A stretch of 64,000 bases of DNA. Origin: Bacteroidetes bacterium UBA1935 (GTDB taxonomy: Bacteria > Bacteroidota > Bacteroidia > Chitinophagales > Chitinophagaceae). Below, piece by piece: positions 54,209 to 62,033 of the stretch. The notes below the pieces were generated by a model. The model made no database searches. It saw nothing but the letters and a program-made list of their open reading frames with translations, and was not told where the DNA came from. Position numbers and translations under genes: made by a program. Position 1 is the first letter of the stretch. Each line of letters begins with the position of its first letter. The stretch spans positions 62,001 through 126,000 of the forward strand of contig DDFF01000015.1 of assembly GCA_002337045.1 (NCBI GenBank), written 5' to 3'.

Positions 54209-55639
54209 ATGACCAATATATCCTCCTTTGCCAGATTTGGGAAGACTAACAATATTAACGCGAATCAAAATCAGATTAAGACGGCAGTAGCCTATACCAG
54301 AGTATCCAGTAAAGAACAGGCAGATAAAAAACTGTCACTGGATTTCCAGCTAAAAGCTATACAAGACAACGCCGCAAGAAACAATATAGCTATTACCCAA
54401 TATTTTGGAGGTACTTATGAAAGTGCGAAGACCGATGGCCGTAAAGAATTCCAGCGAATGCTGGAATATATCAAAAAGAACAAAGGCAAAATTACACATA
54501 TCCTTGTCTACACATTAGACCGCTTCAGCCGAACAGGTGGTGGGGCTATTAAGCTTGCACAAGAATTAAGGGAAAAATATGGTGTAGAAGTTTATGCGGT
54601 AACCCAACCAACAGATACGTCAAATCCAAGTGGTGTATTACAGCAATCAATTCACTTTATCTTCTCTCAATATGATAATGAACTTAGGAAGCAAAGAGCC
54701 GTTGCAGGTTTGAAAGAGAAGTTTGCACAAGGCGTATGGGCTGCCAGAGTGCCAATGGGCTATGATATTGTCAAAAGTAATGGTGAACGTAAGATTGTAG
54801 TAAATGCTGTAGGCAAAAAGCTAAGAAAAGCGTTCATTTGGAAGTATGAAGGAATGAAAAATGAAGCAATCATAGGGAGGTTGAAAGCCATTGGTGTCCC
54901 TATGTATAAGCAACAACTTACTAAAATCTTCAAAAACCCCTTCTATTGTGGCTTACTATCACACGGAATGCTGGAAGGCAGAGTTATAGAAGGTAAGCAT
55001 AAAAAACTCGTCTCTCAAGAACTCTTTTTAAGTATTAACGAGATACATGCTAAATCCGGCAATTATGGCGTGCCACACAAAAAGGAAATGGCAGAAGTAC
55101 CATTGAAAGTGTTTGCCAGGTGCTCAGAATGCAATCAACCCTTTGCTGGTTATATAGTCAAAGCAAAAGGCTTATGGTATTATAAATGCCGAACCAAGGG
55201 CTGTAAATGCAATAGGAGTGTAAAAGACTTCCATGATAAGTTTCTTGCCTTATTAAACCAATATAGTATCAAAGAAGAATTCATAGCGCCACTTCGGACA
55301 AAAATGGAACAAGTCTGGAGAGATATTAATGCAGCGTCTTACGAGCTGGAAGCAGCATATAAAAAGCAACTTGCAGTCATTGAAGCGAAGATTGAAAATA
55401 TTGAAGAGAGCTACTATGTGAACAAAGAAATGACCAAAGAAACCTTTGATAAGTTCTATCCCAAATACGCCAATGAACGCTCAGAAATTACTAAGAAACT
55501 AAGCCAATTGGGAAGTGGAATTTCGAACCCTGAAGAAGCAATTGGTAAAGCAATACGGTTGTCCTCAGAATTGGCTACCATGTGGACATGTAGCGATATC
55601 AGCAAAAAAGGAAAAACTGCAAAAATTAGTATTTCCTGA
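54209..55639 (+). CDS. Large serine recombinase/integrase, 3' end frameshifted
   Basis: 476 aa as read. Resolvase catalytic domain with YTRVSSKEQ (Ser33 nucleophile) and LDRFSRTGGG, then the recombinase domain (about 165-270), a zinc ribbon (CSECNQPF ... CRTKGCKC, about 305-340) and a coiled coil. This is the likely enzyme that inserted the island. The present C-terminus (SKKGKTAKISIS) is aberrant: after the run aaaaaaggaaaaa (55604-55616) the next frame continues KLQKLVFPEGIIYDRQKSK, the normal end of these recombinases, and runs on without stop into the tRNA gene. A one-base indel is inferred. The gene lies at the right end, as expected for an integrase next to its attachment site. Confidence 0.9.
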   Translation: MTNISSFARFGKTNNINANQNQIKTAVAYTRVSSKEQADKKLSLDFQLKAIQDNAARNNIAITQYFGGTYESAKTDGRKEFQRMLEYIKKNKGKITHILVYTLDRFSRTGGGAIKLAQELREKYGVEVYAVTQPTDTSNPSGVLQQSIHFIFSQYDNELRKQRAVAGLKEKFAQGVWAARVPMGYDIVKSNGERKIVVNAVGKKLRKAFIWKYEGMKNEAIIGRLKAIGVPMYKQQLTKIFKNPFYCGLLSHGMLEGRVIEGKHKKLVSQELFLSINEIHAKSGNYGVPHKKEMAEVPLKVFARCSECNQPFAGYIVKAKGLWYYKCRTKGCKCNRSVKDFHDKFLALLNQYSIKEEFIAPLRTKMEQVWRDINAASYELEAAYKKQLAVIEAKIENIEESYYVNKEMTKETFDKFYPKYANERSEITKKLSQLGSGISNPEEAIGKAIRLSSELATMWTCSDISKKGKTAKISIS

Positions 55640-55744
55640 AGGAATTATATATGACAGGCAAAAGAGCAAATTTCGAACAGAAAAAGTGAATATTGTTTTT
55701 GCATTAATTGCAAGCCTGAAGGGAGAGCCAGCGAAAAAGAAAAT

Positions 55745-55776
55745 GGGACAAACTGATGCTTTTGCGAGTTTGTCCC
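55745..55776 (-). terminator. Hairpin downstream of tRNA-Ser
   Basis: Perfect 10-bp arms gggacaaact/agtttgtccc with a 12-nt loop, followed on the minus strand by attttcttttt. It probably terminates the tRNA transcript after the island replaced the original terminator. It may also be part of the recombinase binding site: a related half (gggacaact) follows the left core at 16435. Confidence 0.6.
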
Positions 55777-55778
55777 TA

Positions 55779-55796
55779 TCTGCGGAGAAAGAGGGA
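55779..55796. other. Right attachment-site core (inside tRNA-Ser 3' end)
   Basis: tctgcggagaaagaggga, the direct-repeat partner of 16421-16438. The single difference turns the tRNA acceptor pair 6-67 from G-C into G-U, as expected if this copy came from the island. Confidence 0.72.
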
Positions 55797-55871
55797 TTCG
55801 AACCCTCGGTACCCTTTGACAGGTACACACACTTTCCAGGCGTGCCTCTTAAACCACTCGAGCATCTCTCC
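55783..55871 (-). tRNA. tRNA-Ser(GGA)
   Basis: 89 nt, class II with a long variable arm. Acceptor stem GGAGAGA/TTTCTCC with discriminator G73, D-arm GCTCGAGTGG, anticodon loop CTGGAAA (anticodon GGA), variable arm with a stem GGTAC-type hairpin (TGTACC...GGGTACC), T-arm GAGGGTTCGAATCCCTC. No CCA is encoded. It is the integration target of the island. Confidence 0.96.
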
Positions 55872-55897
55872 GTAAGGGCTGCAAATCTAATTAAAAA

Positions 55898-56662
55898 TCA
55901 GATACCGAATATTTTTTCTGCGTTGGCAGTAGTGATAAGGCCTACTTCTTCACGGCTCATTTGCATGGTATCGCCTATCTTTTCTGCTATCAGCGGTATG
56001 TAGGCGCTTTCATTGCGCTTGCCACGATATGGCACAGGCGCCAGGTAGGGAGCATCTGTTTCAAGCACTATATTGCTGAGGCTTACTTCTTTTATGATAT
56101 CTGGCAGGTTGCTTTTCTTAAATGTCACTACGCCGCCAATACCCATATAGAAACCAAGGTCGATGATTTGTTTGGCCTCTTCAATGGTGCCGCCGAAGCA
56201 GTGGAAGATGCCATTCAGCTTGCCGTTTTGTTTACTGCGTACGATGTCTATACAGTCTTGTGTAGACTCGCGGCTGTGTATCACAATCGGTAGGTTGTAT
56301 TGCAGTGCAAGGTCTATCTGGTAGGCAAATGCTTCTTTTTGTTGTGCAGTGTGTGTGAGGTCCCAATAGTAATCGAGCCCTATTTCGCCCACTGCATAAA
56401 ATTTATCTTTTGCCAGCCAATCTGCCACTACAGCCAGTTCGTCTTTGTAATTATCTTTTACATAGCATGGGTGCAGCCCCATCATGGGGAAGCAATTGGC
56501 AGGCCATGTCTTTGCAATACGCATCATAGATTCTAAAGTGCTGCTATCGCAATTGGGCATATACATTTTATTGACGCCCGCATCTAAGGCACGTTCTATC
56601 ATTTCCGTTTCGTCAAGGTTCAGCTGCTCTTCGTAAAGATGCGTATGTGTGTCTATATACAT
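55898..56662 (-). CDS. tatD: TatD-family metal-dependent hydrolase/DNase
   Basis: 254 aa. Metal ligands THTHL (His6, His8), GEIGLDYYWD (Glu93), VIHSRES (His129), HCFGG (His154) and ETDAPYLAP (Asp203), all typical of TatD. Cytoplasmic 3'-5' exonuclease or deoxyribonuclease activity is known for the family. It starts 11 nt after the polysaccharide deacetylase gene, on the same strand, and its 3' end reaches to within 26 nt of tRNA-Ser. Confidence 0.95.
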   Translation of the reverse strand: MYIDTHTHLYEEQLNLDETEMIERALDAGVNKMYMPNCDSSTLESMMRIAKTWPANCFPMMGLHPCYVKDNYKDELAVVADWLAKDKFYAVGEIGLDYYWDLTHTAQQKEAFAYQIDLALQYNLPIVIHSRESTQDCIDIVRSKQNGKLNGIFHCFGGTIEEAKQIIDLGFYMGIGGVVTFKKSNLPDIIKEVSLSNIVLETDAPYLAPVPYRGKRNESAYIPLIAEKIGDTMQMSREEVGLITTANAEKIFGI

Positions 56663-56673
56663 GATTCTCTCTG

Positions 56674-57309
56674 TTAGTGTTGTGGCAGGGCTTTAATATC
56701 CCAGCCTTGTTGTGTGCAATGTTCCAGCACACGCGGTAGTGCGTAGCTCATCCTGTCCCATGCTTTTTCGCTATCGTGAAAAACAACAATTGAGCCAGGC
56801 TCAATATTTTCCAGCACATTGGCAAGACATTTCTCAGGCGCCAGTGCAATGTCAAAATCACCGCTCAGTACATCCCACATATAGATTTTGTAAGACGGCT
56901 TTTTGCGCATCAGCCTGTTTGCCTGGCTGCGCTTGATGCGTCCGTACGGCGGGCGGAACAAGCGGCTGTTGATGAGCTTTGCAGCCTGTTCTACGTTTTC
57001 AATATAGGCTTCTGTTTTGGTAAACCAACCATTGAGGTGGTTGTGTGTATGGTTGCCAACTGTGTGCCCTTCGGCAATGGTGCGTTTATATACATCTGTG
57101 TGCTGCGCAACGTTTTTGCCAATGCAGAAGAAAGTAGCTTTTGCGTTGTGGGCTTTCAACTTGTCGAGCACAAAAGGAGTGATGGTAGGATGCGGACCGT
57201 CGTCGAAGGTGAGGTATACAGATGGCTTTGCATCCTGTTGCATCTTCCAGTTAAGATCACAGTAAAAAAGTCTGCTAAGCCACCATGGCGTTTTAACTAA
57301 GTAAGCCAT
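56674..57309 (-). CDS. Polysaccharide deacetylase (NodB domain)
   Basis: 211 aa from the ATG at 57309 (a TTG at 57321 would add four residues). NodB motifs: LTFDDGPHP (Asp36, Asp37), GNHTHNH (His87, His91 as metal ligands), RPPYGR and the C-terminal IVVFHDSEK. Members remove N- or O-acetyl groups from chitin-, peptidoglycan- or exopolysaccharide-like substrates. There is a short hydrophobic N-terminus (WWLSRLFYC), so peripheral membrane localisation is possible. Substrate unknown. Confidence 0.92.
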   Translation of the reverse strand: MAYLVKTPWWLSRLFYCDLNWKMQQDAKPSVYLTFDDGPHPTITPFVLDKLKAHNAKATFFCIGKNVAQHTDVYKRTIAEGHTVGNHTHNHLNGWFTKTEAYIENVEQAAKLINSRLFRPPYGRIKRSQANRLMRKKPSYKIYMWDVLSGDFDIALAPEKCLANVLENIEPGSIVVFHDSEKAWDRMSYALPRVLEHCTQQGWDIKALPQH

Positions 57310-57344
57310 AGTGCAAACCAACGAAAAAAAGCTCGTTTTTAGTA

Positions 57345-58094
57345 TCAGATTTCAACAAAGTCTGTTTTTAGCATCCAGCCCGTTTTGCCATCCGGCAGTG
57401 TTACTTCGTGCCAGTTGCCTTTGACATCATTGCCTGTGAGGTGTATTGTTGTGCCTTCGGGTATGTTTTGCGACTTGCCTGTGCCCGGTTTATCAAGCAT
57501 ATTGGTATTGTTCATAACAACAGCTATATGGCTATCGGCTTTGCGCATGGCAGCAACAAAAGATATGACTATAAATAGTGTAAGCAATACCCATCCGCCT
57601 GCTTTTGCCTGAAAGGGGAGTGGGAATGGTGCTTTACCCAGCCTATTGAGTATGGCATAACCTATCAGCAGTAAAAACAGTATGAGCGTAACAGTAGCCC
57701 ATGTATTGGCTGCAGATGCTGCTGTTACAGACTTCCACCATCGAACAAAGAAGATATCTTGTATCTCTACAATACGTCCCGCAATGCGGCTTTGTGTAAG
57801 CAGAAGATTGTCCTGCAGGTTTTTATCTGAGGGATTGAGTTGCAGGCCACGTTGATAATTGAGTACTGCCTTGCCGATGTCGTTTAGTTTATAGTAGGTA
57901 TTGCCAAGGTTGTAATAGACCTCGTAGTCGGCAGGTTTTGCAGATGCTATCTGCTCGTAGTAATGAGCGGCGCTGTCGTAGTTTTTTTGCTTGTAGGCAG
58001 CATTGGCTTTTTGCCAGTATGCACCATAGTTATCTGTGGCATGCATAGCCACAGACGACAGCAGTAAACAAACCCAAAGTGCTATAACTCTCAT
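57345..58094 (-). CDS. batE: BatE-like TPR/SH3 protein
   Basis: 249 aa. Signal peptide (MRVIALWVCLLLSSVAMHA), two to three TPR repeats (about 28-95: YYNLGNTYYKLNDIGKAVLNY), two membrane helices (about 130-150 and 165-185), and an SH3-like domain at the C-terminus (about 190-249: NMLDKPGTGKSQNIPEGTTI). This is the BatE architecture of the Bacteroides aerotolerance (Bat) operon. Its start overlaps the batD stop by 4 nt. Confidence 0.88.
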   Translation of the reverse strand: MRVIALWVCLLLSSVAMHATDNYGAYWQKANAAYKQKNYDSAAHYYEQIASAKPADYEVYYNLGNTYYKLNDIGKAVLNYQRGLQLNPSDKNLQDNLLLTQSRIAGRIVEIQDIFFVRWWKSVTAASAANTWATVTLILFLLLIGYAILNRLGKAPFPLPFQAKAGGWVLLTLFIVISFVAAMRKADSHIAVVMNNTNMLDKPGTGKSQNIPEGTTIHLTGNDVKGNWHEVTLPDGKTGWMLKTDFVEI

Positions 58095-60085
58095 TTCTTA
58101 AAACAATCTTCCAATTTACTGATAATATCTATTGCTTCGTTGTAGGTATTGTTCATTTGCTGCGTACCGCTGTAGCCTGCATAGAGGGCCGTTTCGCAGT
58201 CTGTAACGATGCGTTGCGTGCGTGCCATGAGGTCTGTTGGTACTTGTTTGCGCGTCATAGCCTCGTTTGCCATTTCGTGCGATAGGGCAGAGAGTGGTAT
58301 GTTCAGCTTATCGCTCAGGTACAGCCATACAGCTTTTGATATTTCTTCATAGAAAGCTTTTTCCTGTTTTTGTGCAAGATGCTTTTGAGCAGTAGCCAAA
58401 CGCTTCAGTGCCACTTTGTTTGCGCGTTTGTTGCGAAGCAATACGCTGTCTTTAGAAAGCTCATCTTCTCTGCGGCGCCAGAAGGCAATACCTATAAACG
58501 CCATCAACGGAGCTGCATATAAAGACCAGTAACCAACGCTGAATAGTAATGGCTTACTGTTGAAGCTAATATCTTTCAGCGGTTGTGTATTGATGTCATG
58601 AATATCTGTAATAGGCATGCGTGCATTGCCGCCGCCGCCTTTGCCTTGTTTCACATTCAGCTTGTACGATTCGGTATTCAGCGTTACGTATTTGCCCGTT
58701 TGTGCATTATAGAATGTAAATGCAACAGGTGGTATGGTGTAATCTCCAGCAGTATTGGGAGTTATGGAATATGTAATGATTTTAGAACCGCTGATAGTTG
58801 TAGTGCGTCCGGTGATGGTGTCAACAATTATAGGGTCGAGCGAAGTGATGCCGTTTGGCAGATTCAGCTTCGGAGCTTCTATTAGTTTCAGGTTGCCGGT
58901 GCCTGTTATAGTCAGTTTCAGATTGGCAACATCATCCGTAGTCAGGCTTGTTTTATCAAGCTCGCTTTTGATGGTGAAATTGCCTACTGCACCTGTGTAG
59001 TCTGCTGGTTTACCTTCTTCAGGAAGTGGAGTAACGGTTATTTTTACAGGTTTGCTTTTCAAGTGTACTTTCACATCCTGATAAGCCATGCCACCAAAGA
59101 AATCGTCATTAAAGAACGGGTCGTTCATCATCAGGCTACCAAATGCATTTTGAAAGAACGGGTCATCGAACATACCACCAAACGGATTGCGTTGCTTTGT
59201 TTGCTGTATGATGCGTGCAATACCTTCTGCCTCGGCAGGGTCGAGTTCAAGTGTACCAGCCTGTTGCGGAAAAAGTGCCGATTTTTTGAGCGTGAATACC
59301 TGATATTTTTTGCCGTCTATTATTTCTTCTGTTGGTTTCATATTGCCCTTCGGCATTTCGAAATCCTGTGTCCAGAAACCATTGAGCGATGGTAGTTTAG
59401 AAATAGAACAGTTCATCGGGATGCGCGAATACAGCTTGTAGCTGGCGGTTATCTGCTCGCCCACGTGTACTTTTTCTTTATCTACCGTTACGCGTATAAA
59501 GAGGTCTTTATCCAGATTTACCTTTGCTTCTTCAACAGGTTGCTGTTGTGATTGCTGTTGACGAAGTGCCTGCATTTGCTGTTGCCTGCGGCGGTGCATG
59601 GCAGCAAACGGATCGTCCCAATCATCGCCAAACGGATCTTGTCTTTGTTGCTGCCTTTGCGCAACAGAGCCATTCACTGCTTGTATGGTTACACTGTTAG
59701 ATTGATAAGTATGCCCTGCAGCATCTTTTGCGGTAGCAGGCCCTAGTGTATAGTTGCCGGGCTTGCGTGGTTGTATTACATAGGTAACATTGATACCTTG
59801 GCTGCTTGTTACTTTACCATTTACAATAGATGTATTGGAGAAGGTAGAAGAGTAGGGCCCCTGTGTTACGATAAAGTCTTTTGTAAGTGTAGGCGGTGGC
59901 ATCAGGCTTTGAATATCGCCTGCATTTTGTATAGTGTACTGCAATTCCACCTGGTCTTGCGTACCAATTTTCTCTGAAGCGGCCTGCGCTACGAAAACTA
60001 TATTTTGCGCAAATGCCATATCGCACCCTGCCAGTGCCAGCAGGCTAACAATACAATATCGCCACATATTACTAATGCGTGTCAT
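58091..60085 (-). CDS. batD: BatD (aerotolerance operon protein)
   Basis: 664 aa from the ATG at 60085; an ATG at 60067 is an equally reasonable start and a TTG at 60100 is unlikely. Signal peptide, then repeated beta-sandwich oxygen-tolerance (BatD) domains (for example VELQYTIQNAG and YVIQPRKPGNYTLGPATAK), a Gln/Met/Asp-rich low-complexity insert (about 150-185), further sandwich domains, one membrane helix near 530 (YAAPLMAFIGIAFW) and a helical cytoplasmic tail. BatA-C are not in the window, so batD and batE form a split-off pair here. Confidence 0.93.
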   Translation of the reverse strand: MTRISNMWRYCIVSLLALAGCDMAFAQNIVFVAQAASEKIGTQDQVELQYTIQNAGDIQSLMPPPTLTKDFIVTQGPYSSTFSNTSIVNGKVTSSQGINVTYVIQPRKPGNYTLGPATAKDAAGHTYQSNSVTIQAVNGSVAQRQQQRQDPFGDDWDDPFAAMHRRRQQQMQALRQQQSQQQPVEEAKVNLDKDLFIRVTVDKEKVHVGEQITASYKLYSRIPMNCSISKLPSLNGFWTQDFEMPKGNMKPTEEIIDGKKYQVFTLKKSALFPQQAGTLELDPAEAEGIARIIQQTKQRNPFGGMFDDPFFQNAFGSLMMNDPFFNDDFFGGMAYQDVKVHLKSKPVKITVTPLPEEGKPADYTGAVGNFTIKSELDKTSLTTDDVANLKLTITGTGNLKLIEAPKLNLPNGITSLDPIIVDTITGRTTTISGSKIITYSITPNTAGDYTIPPVAFTFYNAQTGKYVTLNTESYKLNVKQGKGGGGNARMPITDIHDINTQPLKDISFNSKPLLFSVGYWSLYAAPLMAFIGIAFWRRREDELSKDSVLLRNKRANKVALKRLATAQKHLAQKQEKAFYEEISKAVWLYLSDKLNIPLSALSHEMANEAMTRKQVPTDLMARTQRIVTDCETALYAGYSGTQQMNNTYNEAIDIISKLEDCFKK

Positions 60086-60161
60086 TTGGGGTTGATACAA
60101 AAATATAGGTTAGGCCCCCTCTGTGGTTATAAGAAACTGTGAAAGCACTGTTAAAAAAGCG

Positions 60162-60866
60162 TTATAAATCACCGAGTTGCGGGCGCAGGGTGATGTGCTC
60201 TACGCATGCTTGGGGAGATAGGTTGTAGGCAGCCCATACCATATCGGCCACGTCTGATGCCTGCATGATGCGGCTTTCGGGTACACCACTACCTTGCCAC
60301 GAACGGCTGTAAACCGCACCCGGAGATATAGCAGTTACTTTAATGTTTGTTTGCATCAGTTCCTCGCGCAGATTGTCTGAAAAACCCATAAGCGCGTATT
60401 TGGTAATGCTGTAAGCACCACCATTTGGGTATGCCTTCAGGCTGGCGACAGAGCACATATTAAATATATGCCCGCTGTTTTGTTGTTTGAATGTGGGTAG
60501 CAGTTTGCGGGTAATGTAGTATGCGCTGTACAGATTCAAGTTCATTAGTTGTTCCAGTTGTCCATCAGGTTCGTCTGCCAGCGAGCCGGGGAAGTAGGTA
60601 CCTGCATTGTTTATCAATGCATCTATCGATGTAGTATCGTTCAATACCTGAGCTGCAAAATCGAAGCAGGCATCTTTGTCTGAAAGGTCTGCCGCTACCG
60701 CTAATACTTTTCTGCTTGGGTATTTTGCTGCCCACTCATTTTTTACTTTATCTAAATCGGCACTGCTGCGTGCGCAGATGGCAATATCAAAACCCTGATA
60801 CAAAAACTTATCGGCAATGGCTTTGCCAATACCTTGTGTAGCACCTGTAATAACTGCGTATGGCAT
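60162..60866 (-). CDS. SDR-family oxidoreductase
   Basis: 234 aa with an intact active site: TGATQGIG (cofactor), NNAG, catalytic Ser in NMCSVAS and Tyr/Lys in AYSITKYAL. It resembles 3-oxoacyl-ACP reductase/sepiapterin-reductase-type SDRs; substrate unknown. Divergent from the Dph6-like gene across a 44-bp gap. Confidence 0.92.
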   Translation of the reverse strand: MPYAVITGATQGIGKAIADKFLYQGFDIAICARSSADLDKVKNEWAAKYPSRKVLAVAADLSDKDACFDFAAQVLNDTTSIDALINNAGTYFPGSLADEPDGQLEQLMNLNLYSAYYITRKLLPTFKQQNSGHIFNMCSVASLKAYPNGGAYSITKYALMGFSDNLREELMQTNIKVTAISPGAVYSRSWQGSGVPESRIMQASDVADMVWAAYNLSPQACVEHITLRPQLGDL

Positions 60867-60910
60867 TATGTGTTTTTTCTTGTGTGTAAAATACGTTCAT
60901 TTGCGCATAA

Positions 60911-61621
60911 ATGGATAAGATAAAAACAGTGCTGAACTGGAGCAGCGGTAAAGATGCCGCACTTGCCTACCATGTATTGCAGCAGGGAGGCATCTATCAT
61001 GTAGACTGCCTGTTGACGACAATAAACAATGAACATGACAGGATAGTGATGCATGGTGTACGTGAGCAATTGCTGGATGCACAGGCGCAGGCAATGGGTG
61101 TGAAGAGCAGAAAGATATACCTGCCCGCAGCGCCTGATGACAGTACTTATAAAAATGCTATGCAGCAAGCGCTGACAGAACTGAAACAGGAGGGCATCAG
61201 CACTACAGCATTTGGCGATATATTCTTAGAAGACCTGAAACAATACAGAGAGCAGCAACTGGCTACTGTAGGGTTTGATGCAGTATTCCCGCTATGGAAA
61301 CAGGATACACGCAAGATGATTGCTGTGCTGGAACAAACAGGTATACAGGCAATGGTGATATGTGTGAATGAGAGGTTTTTAGGAAAAGAGTTTTTGGGAA
61401 GAACAATTGACAGTAGTTTTCTGAACGACCTGCCAGCAGGTGTAGACCCTTGTGGTGAGAACGGCGAGTTTCATACTTATGTATATAATGCGCCCTATTT
61501 CAGCGGGCAGATAGCCGTAAAACAGGGAGAGGTAGTATATAAAAATTATACCCCTGCACAAAACGATGCAGATAAATGGAATACAGGGTTCTGGTTTTTG
61601 GATTTGTTGCTTGCGGAATAA
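60911..61621 (+). CDS. Dph6-like ATP pyrophosphatase (diphthine-ammonia ligase family)
   Basis: 236 aa. PP-loop SSGKD at residues 11-15 (LNWSSGKDAALAYH), followed by EHDRIVMHGVR, TTAFGDIF and the C-terminal GVDPCGENGEFHTYVY signature of the MJ0570/Dph6-related family. Bacteria lack diphthamide, so the bacterial substrate is unknown; an ATP-dependent amidation is expected. Confidence 0.9.
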   Translation: MDKIKTVLNWSSGKDAALAYHVLQQGGIYHVDCLLTTINNEHDRIVMHGVREQLLDAQAQAMGVKSRKIYLPAAPDDSTYKNAMQQALTELKQEGISTTAFGDIFLEDLKQYREQQLATVGFDAVFPLWKQDTRKMIAVLEQTGIQAMVICVNERFLGKEFLGRTIDSSFLNDLPAGVDPCGENGEFHTYVYNAPYFSGQIAVKQGEVVYKNYTPAQNDADKWNTGFWFLDLLLAE

Positions 61622-61654
61622 AGCGTCAACTTTGATTTTGAAAAACTAATCGAT

Positions 61655-61984
61655 ATGAATTGGCTGATATTGATAATTGCGGGTTTGTTTGAAGTAGGGT
61701 TTACATTTTGCCTAAGCAAAGCAAAAGAAGCTACAGGTACTACTGCTACGTGGTGGATTGTCGGGTTCTTTGTATCGTTGTCTATGAGTATGTATTTGCT
61801 GTACAAGGCTACGCAATCATTGCCAATGGGTACTGCCTATGCCGTGTGGACAGGTATTGGTGCGGTAGGTACAGTAATTGTTGGTATTGTATTCTTTAAA
61901 GAACCAGCAAGTTTCTGGCGGCTATTTTTCATTTTTACATTGATAGCATCAATTATAGGTTTGAAGTTTGTATCCAGTCATTAA
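61655..61984 (+). CDS. SMR-family exporter, Gdx/SugE type
   Basis: 109 aa, four membrane helices. Glu13 in IAGLFEVGF is the essential substrate/proton site, and PMGTAYAVWTGIGAVGT is the family signature. The sequence is closer to the guanidinium exporter Gdx (SugE) than to EmrE. It functions as a dual-topology homodimer in the inner membrane. I see no guanidine riboswitch in the short gap (33 nt) after the Dph6-like gene; the two may be co-transcribed. Confidence 0.92.
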   Translation: MNWLILIIAGLFEVGFTFCLSKAKEATGTTATWWIVGFFVSLSMSMYLLYKATQSLPMGTAYAVWTGIGAVGTVIVGIVFFKEPASFWRLFFIFTLIASIIGLKFVSSH

Positions 61985-62021
61985 AATAAAAGAGCCGCAC
62001 TATGCGGCTCTTTTATTTTAA
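61981..62021. terminator. Strong bidirectional terminator
   Basis: Perfect stem of at least 17 bp (aaaataaaagagccgca/tgcggctcttttatttt) with loop cta, overlapping the SMR stop codon and serving the convergent 555-aa gene. Confidence 0.9.
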
Positions 62022-62033
62022 TGATCAGTTAGT

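Larger units (their letters stand above)
16421..55796. mobile_element. Integrated genomic island at tRNA-Ser (about 39.4 kb)
   Basis: The left edge is an 18-bp copy of the tRNA-Ser 3' end (16421-16438). The right edge is the matching 18 bp inside the intact tRNA-Ser (55779-55796), in the same orientation with one mismatch. A serine recombinase lies immediately inside the right edge. Cargo: a type IC restriction-modification/anticodon nuclease cassette, response regulator, cysteine protease, Tc toxin genes with a spare tip, WYL regulator plus a six-gene membrane operon, and DUF4248-type small genes. No conjugation, replication or phage structural genes are seen, so it would need help to move between cells. 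Confidence 0.75.

Noticed and set aside
55515..56003. Plus-strand open frame across the tRNA-Ser gene
   Set aside because: Its first part is the frameshifted end of the recombinase and its remainder is translation of the antisense of the tRNA and of tatD; not an independent gene.
61621..61654. Guanidine riboswitch ahead of the SMR exporter
   Set aside because: The gap is only 33 nt and shows no folded leader.
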